From: Gelidibacter maritimus
GTDB lineage: Bacteria > Bacteroidota > Bacteroidia > Flavobacteriales > Flavobacteriaceae
Direction of reading: 5' to 3'
NCBI RefSeq assembly: GCF_014062315.1
Contig: NZ_JACGLT010000005.1
Location: 246,845-310,844 of the forward strand
Length of the DNA: 64,000 bases
Both the position numbers and the translations under genes were made by a program. The notes beneath the pieces are model-generated. The model saw only the letters and a list, made by a program, of their open reading frames with translations. It had not been told where the DNA came from and did not search any database. Shown here piece by piece: positions 54,383-63,169 of the stretch. Position 1 is the stretch's first letter. Each line of letters starts with the position of its first letter.

Positions 54383-55699
54383 CTATTTTTTCCAACTTTT
54401 AATTTTGTGTCCCCAGACCGCAAAAAACAGAACGATAAGGTAGCAAGGAATCAAGATCCAATAGCTACTTGTTGACGCTACAGATAACTCAGCGGCATCT
54501 TGAACACCGTTGGTCATCATTTCATGCTTGCCGGCATCTACCAAACGGCCGTATAGTGGCGGAATGATAGCACCACCCGAAATGGCCATGATCAATAATG
54601 CAGAGGCTGTCTTGGTATGTCTTCCCAAGCCATCCAACGTCAACGGCCATATTGCCGGCCATACCAAGGCGTTTGCAATACCTAAAGCTGCCACAAATAA
54701 AACCGACGTAAATCCGGTAGTTGACAAAATGCAGATACTGAAAACAATACCTAAGATGGCACTGATAATCAATGCTGTTTTTTGTTTAATATATTTCGGA
54801 ATCAAAACGACGCCCACAGCATAAGTTGCTACCATGGCCATTAAGGTGTAGGTAGTAAACCATTTTGCATCATCCGCCGAGATTCCGAGAGAAATCCCGT
54901 ATGCAATAATGGTATCGCCAGCAATTACTTCTGCTCCAACATATACAAACAAGGCCAATACGCCCAACCATAAATGCGGATATTCAAAGATGGATTTACT
55001 GCTTTTTCTCACTTCTCCTTCCACCACAACCTCTTCTTCAGCTGCTTCAACATGTGGTAAATTTGCTTTTCTAATAAAGAAAGCAAAAATGAACAGAATA
55101 ACCGCCATCACAATATATGGTGTGTGCACACTATCGGCCATTGTATCCAACAGAACATTCTTCTCATCGTCAGAAACGGTACCCAGTTTCTCATTGACCT
55201 CATCAATGCCTGATAATAATAAAGCACCAAATATCACCGATCCGAGTGCTCCAGCCACCTTGTTGGCAATTCCCATCATGGCCATACGTTTAGCGCCACT
55301 TTCTATTGGCCCCAAAATGGTAATGTACGGATTGGCAGCGGTTTGACAAATGGTCATCCCGATACCTTGAATAAAAATAGCCAATAAAAACACCCAATAG
55401 GTACGTGCATCTGCTGCAGGAATGAATACCAATGCTCCAACGGCCATAACCGCCAGACCTAATGATATACCGTTGCGATATCCAATTTTATTAATGACAT
55501 AAGATGCCGGCAAAGCCATAACCACAAAGGAAATGTATGATGCTGTAGCCACAAAATAAGATTGGGCTTCAGTGAGTTCATTAAGCGTTCTCATGAATGG
55601 AATGAGCGCTCCATTAATCCAAGTAACAAATCCGAAAATGGCGAAGAGTCCTCCAATGATAAGGATTGGGACGAGATTGTTTTTTTGTGTTGTATTCAT
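54383..55699 (-). CDS. MFS sugar transporter (FucP/NagP-like)
   Basis: A 438-residue MFS protein with about 12 spans, related to FucP and NagP-type carriers (ILIIGGLFAIFGFVTWINGALIPFMRTLNELTE at the N-terminus, TAANPYITILGP in span 4). A charged, Glu-rich loop divides the halves (about 218-234). In this operon, with NagB and an N-acetylhexosamine-kinase-like protein, N-acetylglucosamine or a related sugar is the likely cargo. Confidence 0.85.
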   Translation of the reverse strand: MNTTQKNNLVPILIIGGLFAIFGFVTWINGALIPFMRTLNELTEAQSYFVATASYISFVVMALPASYVINKIGYRNGISLGLAVMAVGALVFIPAADARTYWVFLLAIFIQGIGMTICQTAANPYITILGPIESGAKRMAMMGIANKVAGALGSVIFGALLLSGIDEVNEKLGTVSDDEKNVLLDTMADSVHTPYIVMAVILFIFAFFIRKANLPHVEAAEEEVVVEGEVRKSSKSIFEYPHLWLGVLALFVYVGAEVIAGDTIIAYGISLGISADDAKWFTTYTLMAMVATYAVGVVLIPKYIKQKTALIISAILGIVFSICILSTTGFTSVLFVAALGIANALVWPAIWPLTLDGLGRHTKTASALLIMAISGGAIIPPLYGRLVDAGKHEMMTNGVQDAAELSVASTSSYWILIPCYLIVLFFAVWGHKIKSWKK

Positions 55700-55790
55700 A
55701 TAGACAGGTTATCGGTTAGCGACGTATTGGTTATGGTTTTATAGTTATTCTAATATGATTGGACGGTTTAATATTTTAATCATCATGATT

Positions 55791-56855
55791 TTATACACCC
55801 AATTTTTCAGAGAGACTCTGCAATAGTTTAAATTGATTCTTCGCACGATCTAAATTATGATCGTCATATTTTGTTTTAAAATAGATATCGCCATTCAGAT
55901 AGTCGGTTAAAAACCGTAATCCAATAATAAATATCATGGTTTTAGCTCCCAACGGCAAGTGTTTTAATTCAATTGGTGTCAGGGATTTTCCCATTTTTTT
56001 TAAAAATCCTTTAGTATAGGCATTGTAATAATCGACGTTAAACTCAACTAAATCCAAATTGGACTCATCTTCTGCCGCAGTATTACAGATAGTACGGATG
56101 GCATCACCAAAATCATAATGTACAATCCCTGGCATTACGGTATCCAAATCAATCAAACAAAGCCCTTTATCGCGCTTATTGAACAAGACGTTGGATATTT
56201 TGGTATCGTTATGGGTAACGCGCAATTTGATATCCCCAGATTCTTTCAAATGTTGGAGAATATGCATTTCCTCTTTGGCATTTCTCACCAATTCAATCTG
56301 CTCTTTCGCTTTTTCAAGTCGCTCCTGAGATGCCTTTCGATTCGCCTCTTCAAATTCCCAATATCTAAAAGACATGTCATGGAATTTTGGAATGACCTCA
56401 GTTAATTTAGAGGCATCAAAGTCGTTGGTCAAGGTCAAAAACTGACCCAGTAAGCGGCCACCCTCATAAGCAATAGTTTCATTGGAAACACTTAAGTGGG
56501 TGACACTTTTATCAATAAAATGCATGAGGTTCCAGTAGTTTCCCTGATCGCCTCTATAATAGGAATCCCCAGATTTTGTCATATAAAACCTGAGGATACG
56601 TCTGTTTTGTTTTTTCGGAGACAAATGGCTGAGCTTCTCTTTGATATGGTTACTGATCAGCATTTTATTCTCAATAAGTCCCGGCACATCTTTAAATACA
56701 CCATGATTGATCCGCTGTAAAACAAAATACGGCTTCTCTTTGGTCTTGATCAAATAAGTGTCATTGATATGCCCGGAAGCCAATTCCTTATAAGAATCAA
56801 ATTCGGCATCGTGTTCAAACTGTTCAAATATAAATTTCAGTTGTTCTGATTTCAT
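55791..56855 (-). CDS. Aminoglycoside-phosphotransferase-fold kinase, probable N-acetylhexosamine 1-kinase
   Basis: A 354-residue kinase from ATG 56855; a GTG 27 bases upstream lies inside the previous gene. The nucleotide-binding lobe holds GHINDTYLIKT and VLQRINH. The catalytic loop is HNDTKISNVLF and the metal-binding motif is CLIDLDTVMPG, as in NahK. NahK phosphorylates GlcNAc or GalNAc at carbon 1. It starts one base after the nucleotidyltransferase stop, and the pair would give UDP-HexNAc. Substrate is inferred from family resemblance and context. Confidence 0.82.
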   Translation of the reverse strand: MKSEQLKFIFEQFEHDAEFDSYKELASGHINDTYLIKTKEKPYFVLQRINHGVFKDVPGLIENKMLISNHIKEKLSHLSPKKQNRRILRFYMTKSGDSYYRGDQGNYWNLMHFIDKSVTHLSVSNETIAYEGGRLLGQFLTLTNDFDASKLTEVIPKFHDMSFRYWEFEEANRKASQERLEKAKEQIELVRNAKEEMHILQHLKESGDIKLRVTHNDTKISNVLFNKRDKGLCLIDLDTVMPGIVHYDFGDAIRTICNTAAEDESNLDLVEFNVDYYNAYTKGFLKKMGKSLTPIELKHLPLGAKTMIFIIGLRFLTDYLNGDIYFKTKYDDHNLDRAKNQFKLLQSLSEKLGV

Positions 56856-56856
56856 C

Positions 56857-57768
56857 TTACCAAAGTTTTTTGGGATATACACCGTCCGCTTTTAGCTTCG
56901 CGATAGCTGCTTCAACAATCTCCTTGTCTTCAAGATACGTGACCCCAAACCATTGTGCATCGGATTTTAGAACTTTTACACTTGCTTTTTTGGATCTCAA
57001 AATTTCATTGATCACATAAGGAATAAAGAATTCTGCCTTTGGATTGTTCTTATTGACCTTTAAGAACGCGTCAAACAATTCTCCGCCAAATTCGAAGCAT
57101 CTTGGCGTAAAGCCCCAAAAGTTCATAGACACGGTCGTATCTCCGTCAATTGGAATAAATTTACCATTGGCATCCTTACGCATGAGTTGACCATCAATTT
57201 TTTCAATATGCGTACGTTCGGTAACATCTTTTAAATAACCGTCTTCATCTACTTCACATTCACCGCGGGCCACATAGCCGTGGTCTGATACGGTGTTCTT
57301 AAGCAGGTATGCCATCATACTAAAATCATACGACTCCTTATCCGTTTCCGATAAATACTTGGCCATGGTCATAAAGGCCTCCCTACCATAAAAATCATCT
57401 GCGTTAATAATGGCAAAGTTTTCCTTAACGGCATCTTTCGCCATTAATAGGGCGTGACCTGTACCCCATGGTTTGGTTCTTTTGGGATCTATATATTTTT
57501 TAGGAACGCTATCAAATTCCTGAAACACATAATCCACCTCAGCTTTCCCCTTCAGCTTTTCACTAAAAATCTCTTTAAATTCTTCCTCGAAACTTTTACG
57601 GATAATAAAAACAAATTTTCCAAATCCTGCCTGAAGCGCATCATATAAAGAAAAGTCAATTATGGTATCACCTTCGGGAGTGAAAGCGTCCATTTGCTTT
57701 AAGCCACCATACCTACTCCCCATTCCAGCTGCTAAAATGACTAATGTGGGTTTATTTGTCTCTACCAT
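56857..57768 (-). CDS. Sugar-1-phosphate nucleotidyltransferase
   Basis: A 303-residue nucleotidyltransferase with the signature LAAGMGSRYGGLKQMD near 13-28, GTGHALLMA for base binding, and INADDFYG with the metal-binding Asp pair. Relatives join UTP and hexose-1-phosphate. Following the kinase gene, it probably makes or, in reverse, consumes UDP-N-acetylhexosamine. It is the first gene of the operon and is divergent from the LacI gene. Confidence 0.85.
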   Translation of the reverse strand: MVETNKPTLVILAAGMGSRYGGLKQMDAFTPEGDTIIDFSLYDALQAGFGKFVFIIRKSFEEEFKEIFSEKLKGKAEVDYVFQEFDSVPKKYIDPKRTKPWGTGHALLMAKDAVKENFAIINADDFYGREAFMTMAKYLSETDKESYDFSMMAYLLKNTVSDHGYVARGECEVDEDGYLKDVTERTHIEKIDGQLMRKDANGKFIPIDGDTTVSMNFWGFTPRCFEFGGELFDAFLKVNKNNPKAEFFIPYVINEILRSKKASVKVLKSDAQWFGVTYLEDKEIVEAAIAKLKADGVYPKKLW

Positions 57769-57850
57769 GATTTGTGTTTTAACTTGTAAATTGTCTCAGA
57801 CGAGTGAGATTGATTTTGAAAATTAATGTAATTTAGACCAAAAAAATCCG

Positions 57851-57950
57851 TTGATTTTATCACATATTACTGCGTAATTTTGAAATGCATCGGAATTTTC
57901 CATACATTGTGCTCGAACACAGTATTGCGAATATACACATCTCTCGTGTA
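57851..57950 (+). promoter_or_regulatory. Promoter of the LacI gene with two palindromic operator candidates
   Basis: Plus-strand TTG at 57851-57853, a 21-base spacer and -7 TAATTTTG at 57875-57882. Downstream lie two short palindromes: TGTG-CTCGAA-CACA (57908-57921), with the CG-centred look of LacI operators, and TACAC-ATCTCTC-GTGTA (57934-57950). They fall between the start of transcription and the LacI ATG, which would suit autoregulation and control of the divergent operon. Confidence 0.5.
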
Positions 57951-57964
57951 CTATACAAATGTGA

Positions 57965-59005
57965 ATGATGAAAAAATACACCATTAAAGATATTGCAGAA
58001 CTCGCTGGAGTTTCAAAAGGAACTATAGACAGGGTTATCCATAAACGGGGCAATGTGGCAAAAGATGTTGAAGACAAGGTCAAGCAACTCTTGTCAGATA
58101 TTAATTACCAGCCCAATCTTATCGCAAGAAACTTAAAAAACAATCGCATTTATCAAATAAGCGCTTTATTGCCTGACCCACAAAAGGATGCCTATTGGCA
58201 GGTCTGCTCAGACGGGATGCAACAAGCCCTTTCCGAATTCAGCGCTTTTGACATAAGGATGAACACCTTTTTATTTGATCCCACGGACACTAAGTCGTTT
58301 ATAAAACAACATAAAAAGCTATTGGATTCAACTCCAGACATGATCTTGATGGTGCCCTTGTTTTATAAGGAGGCCAAAACCGTCTTAGAGGAATATAAGT
58401 CCTTGAACATTCAAGTGTGCACTTTTAATAATCAAATTGACGCTTCTGCTGCCAGTTTTATTGGCCAAGACCTTTACCAAAGTGGACGTGTGGCCGCAAA
58501 ATTAATGCACAGTATTATCGATAATGGTGATATGGCCATCATCCATATTGATGAAAAATACAAGAATGCGGTACACATGCAGGAAAAAGAAAAAGGTTTC
58601 AAGAGTTATTTTGAGGATCTCAAAGGTTTTAAAGATGATATTTTAAAGTGCAAAATAAGATATACCGAGACGGAAGATAAATTACGTGATTTTTTAAAGG
58701 ATCATCCTAATTTGACCGGGATTTTTGTTACCAATTCAAAAGCTTTTCATGTGGCACGCTTATTAGAATCTGAAAACAAGAACCATATTAAACTGGTAGG
58801 ATATGACCTGTTGGAGGAAAATGTCCGTTTCCTAAAAAATGGCGTGATCGATTTTCTCATCCATCAAAACCCCAGACAGCAAGCCTATTTAGGTCTAAAG
58901 TTTTTAATTGAACATTTGGTGTTTGAAAAAGACATTCCTGGCCAATACCTTTTACCAATAGATATTATCAATTCAGAAAATGTTAAGCCTTTTCTGAGAG
59001 CTTAA
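57965..59005 (+). CDS. LacI-family transcriptional regulator
   Basis: A 346-residue full-length LacI protein. HTH (YTIKDIAELAGVSKGTIDRVIHKRGNV) and hinge (INYQPNLIARNLKNN) occupy residues 1-60, and the periplasmic-binding-protein-like sensor domain follows (LLPDPQKDAYWQVC to VKPFLRA). It is divergent from the amino-sugar operon and convergent with the TRAP operon; its stop codon overlaps that of the CBM9-like gene (59002-59005). The divergent operon is the likelier target; a sugar or sugar phosphate effector is expected. Confidence 0.88.
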   Translation: MMKKYTIKDIAELAGVSKGTIDRVIHKRGNVAKDVEDKVKQLLSDINYQPNLIARNLKNNRIYQISALLPDPQKDAYWQVCSDGMQQALSEFSAFDIRMNTFLFDPTDTKSFIKQHKKLLDSTPDMILMVPLFYKEAKTVLEEYKSLNIQVCTFNNQIDASAASFIGQDLYQSGRVAAKLMHSIIDNGDMAIIHIDEKYKNAVHMQEKEKGFKSYFEDLKGFKDDILKCKIRYTETEDKLRDFLKDHPNLTGIFVTNSKAFHVARLLESENKNHIKLVGYDLLEENVRFLKNGVIDFLIHQNPRQQAYLGLKFLIEHLVFEKDIPGQYLLPIDIINSENVKPFLRA

Positions 59006-59646
59006 AAGTTTACAAGTTTTAATTTTCCAAAGGATGATGCCGTGTGGAAATTTGGCGTTTCGGTTTGAGGATCGATCCAAGTGATCCAAGTGGGCTCAAA
59101 CTGACCATCTTGTTTCTGATTGTATTTGGCGCGATAGATCCCTGCTTCAATATGACCATCTTTTTGGATAAGGTTGAATCTTTTTAGAGAGTCTATTGAG
59201 ATTGCCAACTCCACAGTGAAGGACTTAGAGGTAATATTCGATTTGATATTAAGGTCCTGTTTTGGCCAATCCCATTGGTAATCAAACACCTTATTTGGAC
59301 GCGCCATAAAATCCTGAACTCGAGCCAGCGGATCTATCTCAAGACAATAATAAGGATTCAAATGCTTATCAGACCTTAAAAACAGCTCCACCCGATCAGA
59401 ATTGTCAACACTTTTTTTTGAGTTATCCGTACTGACCATATGCAGTGAACTATCATTTACCTTAAAGGCTACAAATAAATGCGTACCATCGTATAAGGCT
59501 CTAAATTCAATGTCCTCAAAATCCTCAGAAATCCAGGGTGAAGAAAAGTCTTTTAAGACGACTGCATTTTCCCACAAGGGATGATTTGCTTTACCGTTGA
59601 TTTCCATAATATTGGAATCAATTACATTAACTTTGTATGTTTTCAT
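59002..59646 (-). CDS. CBM9-like carbohydrate-binding protein without signal peptide
   Basis: A 214-residue protein that is one CBM9-type beta-sandwich (about 15-214: KANHPLWENAVVL, FRALYDGTHLFVAFKV, SDRVELFLRSD, YYCLEIDP, WDWPKQDL). Proteins of this type normally bind sugars outside the cell as part of larger enzymes; here there is no catalytic domain and no signal peptide. It is the last gene of the TRAP operon, five bases after the DctM stop. The function is open; cytoplasmic sugar sensing or a missed export signal are both possible. Confidence 0.75.
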   Translation of the reverse strand: MKTYKVNVIDSNIMEINGKANHPLWENAVVLKDFSSPWISEDFEDIEFRALYDGTHLFVAFKVNDSSLHMVSTDNSKKSVDNSDRVELFLRSDKHLNPYYCLEIDPLARVQDFMARPNKVFDYQWDWPKQDLNIKSNITSKSFTVELAISIDSLKRFNLIQKDGHIEAGIYRAKYNQKQDGQFEPTWITWIDPQTETPNFHTASSFGKLKLVNF

Positions 59647-59651
59647 AAATT

Positions 59652-60947
59652 TTAGAGGTCAAATAGACTTGGTAGCCATAAACTTAATTCAGGAATATAG
59701 GTGATCAATAATAATGCAATAATCATGGCCAGGAAAAGAGGCAGCAGGGGCCTGAATACTTTTTCGATGGTGGTATTTGCAATTCCAACTCCCACAAACA
59801 GTACGGATCCTACTGGCGGTGTACATAGACCAATGCATAAATTTAATATCATTACAATTCCAAAATGTACGGGATCCATGCCCAACGTGATGATTATAGG
59901 CAAAAATATAGGGGTAAATATCAACACTGCGGGTGTCATATCCATAAATATCCCCACTAAAAGCAACATGATATTAATGATGAGTAATATCACGATTGGG
60001 TTATCACTCAGACCCAACAACAGATTGCTTAAATCTTGAGGTATATTCTCATAAGACATGACCCATGACATACTCATGGAGGCCCCAATGAGCAACATCA
60101 CGATAGCTGTGGTGCCAGCGGATTCCAAAAGTATTTGCGGTAATTTTTTTGTTTGGATTTCTTTGTAGTAGTAACCTAAGACCAATGTGTAGAGTACTGC
60201 AATCGCAGAAGCTTCAGTTGCTGTAAATATCCCTGCCACAATACCTCCAATAACCACAACCAACAACATCAAACTTGGAAAAGCTCTTACGAAAGTTTTG
60301 ACCACAGCTCTCAACGAACTTCTTTCCCCCAACTTATATTTCTTCTTTTTTGCGTATAACGATGCTACGATCATTAAAAACAGACCTGTTAAAATTCCAG
60401 GAATATAACCTGCCAAAAACAGTGCAGCGATAGACACGCCACCACTGGCCAAAGAATATACGATAAGCACATTACTTGGCGGAATAATCAATCCCAAGGT
60501 TGAGGAAGTAACATTCACCGCTGCGCCAAATTCTTTTGAATAGCCATCTTTTTCCATTTCCGGACCCAAAATGCTCCCCATTGCCGATGCCGATGCCATA
60601 GCCGATCCAGCAATGGCGCCCATTAGCATAGCCGCCACTACGTTAATAAGTGCCAGTCCGCCTGGCAGTGCGCCAACTAGGGTTTTAGCAAAATCAATTA
60701 GGCGATGCGCAATGCCACCTTTGTTCATCAATTGTCCCGAAAGCACAAAAAATGGAATGGCCAATAATGCAAAACTATCCAATCCGGTAGCAATGCGCTG
60801 GGAAACCGTAGTCAAAGCGGGAAGCATGGAAATACTGGTCATCATGGTCAATAATGAAGAGATGGCAATACTCCATGCCACCGGCACGCCAATGAGCAAC
60901 AATCCGACAAAACTGACAATTAACACGTAAATAGGTAAATACTCCAT
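59652..60947 (-). CDS. dctM: TRAP transporter large membrane subunit
   Basis: A 431-residue DctM-type protein with about 12 spans. Blocks typical of the family: GLDSFALLAIPFFVLSGQLMNKGGIAHRLI, GAIAGSAMASASAMG and CIGLCTPPVGSVLF. It forms the sodium-driven transport channel. Its ATG overlaps the stop of the small subunit gene by one base (TAATG), indicating coupled translation. Confidence 0.94.
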   Translation of the reverse strand: MEYLPIYVLIVSFVGLLLIGVPVAWSIAISSLLTMMTSISMLPALTTVSQRIATGLDSFALLAIPFFVLSGQLMNKGGIAHRLIDFAKTLVGALPGGLALINVVAAMLMGAIAGSAMASASAMGSILGPEMEKDGYSKEFGAAVNVTSSTLGLIIPPSNVLIVYSLASGGVSIAALFLAGYIPGILTGLFLMIVASLYAKKKKYKLGERSSLRAVVKTFVRAFPSLMLLVVVIGGIVAGIFTATEASAIAVLYTLVLGYYYKEIQTKKLPQILLESAGTTAIVMLLIGASMSMSWVMSYENIPQDLSNLLLGLSDNPIVILLIINIMLLLVGIFMDMTPAVLIFTPIFLPIIITLGMDPVHFGIVMILNLCIGLCTPPVGSVLFVGVGIANTTIEKVFRPLLPLFLAMIIALLLITYIPELSLWLPSLFDL

Positions 60948-61411
60948 TAGAATTGTTTAAGATAAATATCTGATATTTTATAATAGATAATAAGGATGCC
61001 ACTAATAGGTATAATCAAATACACTAAGGCCAAAGGAATTTGCAGTGCAGGCGAATGTTGATCAAGGACATAGGTAATATATACCAATCTTAAACCGCCA
61101 ACCACCAAGGCGGTAAAGCAAAATAGGATGATAATAAAATTCACAAGCATCTTGAGCAGCATTTGTTTTGCCTTACTTAAACGGTTGGGCAATAAATCTA
61201 TGGCAACGTGCATTCTTTTTCCAGAAATGTAGGCCGCTCCCAAGACACCAACCCAAATCATAAGGTAGCGTGCAAGTTCATCAGTAAATGAACTTGGATC
61301 GCCCATAACGAATCTTGTAAACACCTGCCAAAGAACGTTTATAACCATAACGCCCATAATAACAACCAGGATATAACCTAAATACAGATCTATTTTTCTT
61401 CGGAATTTCAT
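60947..61411 (-). CDS. dctQ: TRAP transporter small membrane subunit
   Basis: A 154-residue DctQ-type protein with four spans (about 12-34, 48-66, 88-110, 125-146). The characteristic LARYLMIWVGVLGAAYISGKRMHVAIDLL lies in the middle. It pairs with the large subunit. Its gene lies between the binding protein and large subunit genes, the usual order. Confidence 0.92.
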   Translation of the reverse strand: MKFRRKIDLYLGYILVVIMGVMVINVLWQVFTRFVMGDPSSFTDELARYLMIWVGVLGAAYISGKRMHVAIDLLPNRLSKAKQMLLKMLVNFIIILFCFTALVVGGLRLVYITYVLDQHSPALQIPLALVYLIIPISGILIIYYKISDIYLKQF

Positions 61412-61471
61412 AATATTTGATTATCGTTTATAGGAATCGTACGGTTTAATATTATCAGTGTGAAGTTTGCT

Positions 61472-62452
61472 CTAATCGGTTTCTTGAATCCTTCGGATCA
61501 GACTGTACACTTCATGGTTATCCTTATAAGATTCATAGACCGAGGTCACTTTTTCCATGAAAGGTGCTTTATCAGGTCTTGAAATGGTAACACCGGCTTT
61601 TTCAACTGCTGTAAGTGCTTCCTCTTCGGCCTTGGCCCATAGTGTTCTTTGGTACTGGACTGATGCGTCTGCCGCTTCTTGCACCCACCCTTGCTCCTCT
61701 TCATTTAATGACTCCCATAAATGTGTGCTCATAATGAGCACATCCGGGATGGTAGTATGCTCATCCAAAGAGAAGTACTTACAAACTTCATACTCCCTTG
61801 TCAAGTAGAATGTAGGAGGGTTGTTTTCAGCTCCATCCACCACCCCCTGCTGCAAAGCGGTATATAGTTCGCCAGAAGAAATTGGCGTAGGCGCCCCTCC
61901 CATGCTCTTAATCATGTTCATGGCTGTAACACTTTCCATGACCCGGATTTTTAGTCCCTTCAGGTCATCCGGCTCCTCAACAGGTTCTTTAACGGTATAG
62001 AAACTTCTGCTCCCAGCGTCATAATAACCCAAGCCTTTTAACCAATATTTTGTGCCACCATCCAAAAGTTCCTTTCCAATAGGGCCGTCTAGAACCCTAA
62101 AGGTTTGTGCACGATTCTTGAACAAATACGGTAATCCAAACACTTTCATATTTGGTGAAAAGTTTTCCATAACGGCGGCGGACACCTTGGTCATTCCCAA
62201 ACTTCCAATTTGTAGAAGTTCCAGACATTGCCGCTCTGAACCCAATTGCTGGTTTGGATAGACGTGAATATTTAAAGTCCCATTAGATTTTTTTTCCAAT
62301 TCCTTACCCATGAATACCATAGCTTTGTGTACAGGGTGCGTTTCATCCAGACCGTGGGCCAACTTGATTATTTTGGTCTCTTCGATCGATTCGCAGGAAA
62401 CGAGCCCAAAGAAAAGCGCAATCGTAAATAACATATATTTATAGTTCTTCAT
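61472..62452 (-). CDS. dctP: TRAP transporter substrate-binding lipoprotein
   Basis: A 326-residue DctP-type protein from ATG 62452, with lipobox FGLVSC (an in-frame TTG six bases upstream is less likely). The ligand-binding hallmark is intact: LKGLKIRVMES with the carboxylate-binding Arg, then GGAPTPISSGELYTALQQGVVDGAENN. TRAP binding proteins capture organic acids. With KDPG aldolase and KDG kinase in the same operon, the ligand is most likely a hexuronate or aldonate. It is membrane-anchored rather than free, as expected for this phylum. Confidence 0.92.
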   Translation of the reverse strand: MKNYKYMLFTIALFFGLVSCESIEETKIIKLAHGLDETHPVHKAMVFMGKELEKKSNGTLNIHVYPNQQLGSERQCLELLQIGSLGMTKVSAAVMENFSPNMKVFGLPYLFKNRAQTFRVLDGPIGKELLDGGTKYWLKGLGYYDAGSRSFYTVKEPVEEPDDLKGLKIRVMESVTAMNMIKSMGGAPTPISSGELYTALQQGVVDGAENNPPTFYLTREYEVCKYFSLDEHTTIPDVLIMSTHLWESLNEEEQGWVQEAADASVQYQRTLWAKAEEEALTAVEKAGVTISRPDKAPFMEKVTSVYESYKDNHEVYSLIRRIQETD

Positions 62453-62467
62453 ATTCAAAACTGTAAT

Positions 62468-63136
62468 TTATTCCCTCAAGGTTTTGATCGTCTCAATGGT
62501 CCATCGGACCTGCTCTTCCAGCTTCTTAAAATCCTTTTGATTTACTATGTCTTTCGTTATTAATTGGGATCCCATGCCTACGCATGTCGCTCCCGCATCA
62601 AACCATTCCTTTAAATTCTCCTGGTCAGGGGACACACCTCCTGTAGGCATAATATTGGTCCATGGCTGTGGGCCTTTGATGTTCTTTATGAATTTTGCGC
62701 CAAAACTATCGCCAGGGAAAAGTTTAACAATTTCACAGCCCATTTCTTCCGCTTCTGCAATTTCTGTTAACGACCCACATCCTGGAGACCACAATACTTT
62801 ACGTCTATTACAAACGATGGCAATATCCTTACGAAATACAGGTGTAACAATAAAATTAGCCCCTAATGCCATGTACATGGAAGCTGACGCCGCATCGGTT
62901 ACCGATCCAACACCCATTACCATTCCAGGTAGTTCTTTGATGGCATACTTGTTCAGTTCCCCAAAAACTTCATGAGCAAAATCACCACGGGCCGTAAACT
63001 CCAACAACCGCGCACCACCATCATAGCATGCTTTAAGAATACTCTTGCTCAATTCTAAATCTTGACTGAAAAACAAGGGCACCAATCCTGTTTTTTTCAT
63101 GATACCTGCGACTTCTATTCTTGAAAATTGTGCCAT
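62468..63136 (-). CDS. 2-keto-3-deoxy-6-phosphogluconate aldolase
   Basis: A 222-residue class I aldolase of the KDPG/KHG family. The Glu base is in RLLEFTARGD, the Schiff-base Lys in IVKLFPGDSFG, and the phosphate site in MPTGGVSP. It splits KDPG into pyruvate and glyceraldehyde-3-phosphate. It follows the kinase gene by 34 bases and precedes the TRAP genes. It can serve both the TRAP-imported acid and KDG from the alginate locus. Confidence 0.93.
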   Translation of the reverse strand: MAQFSRIEVAGIMKKTGLVPLFFSQDLELSKSILKACYDGGARLLEFTARGDFAHEVFGELNKYAIKELPGMVMGVGSVTDAASASMYMALGANFIVTPVFRKDIAIVCNRRKVLWSPGCGSLTEIAEAEEMGCEIVKLFPGDSFGAKFIKNIKGPQPWTNIMPTGGVSPDQENLKEWFDAGATCVGMGSQLITKDIVNQKDFKKLEEQVRWTIETIKTLRE

Positions 63137-63169
63137 AAGCTATTATTATTCTTTTCGTATTTTTATAAA

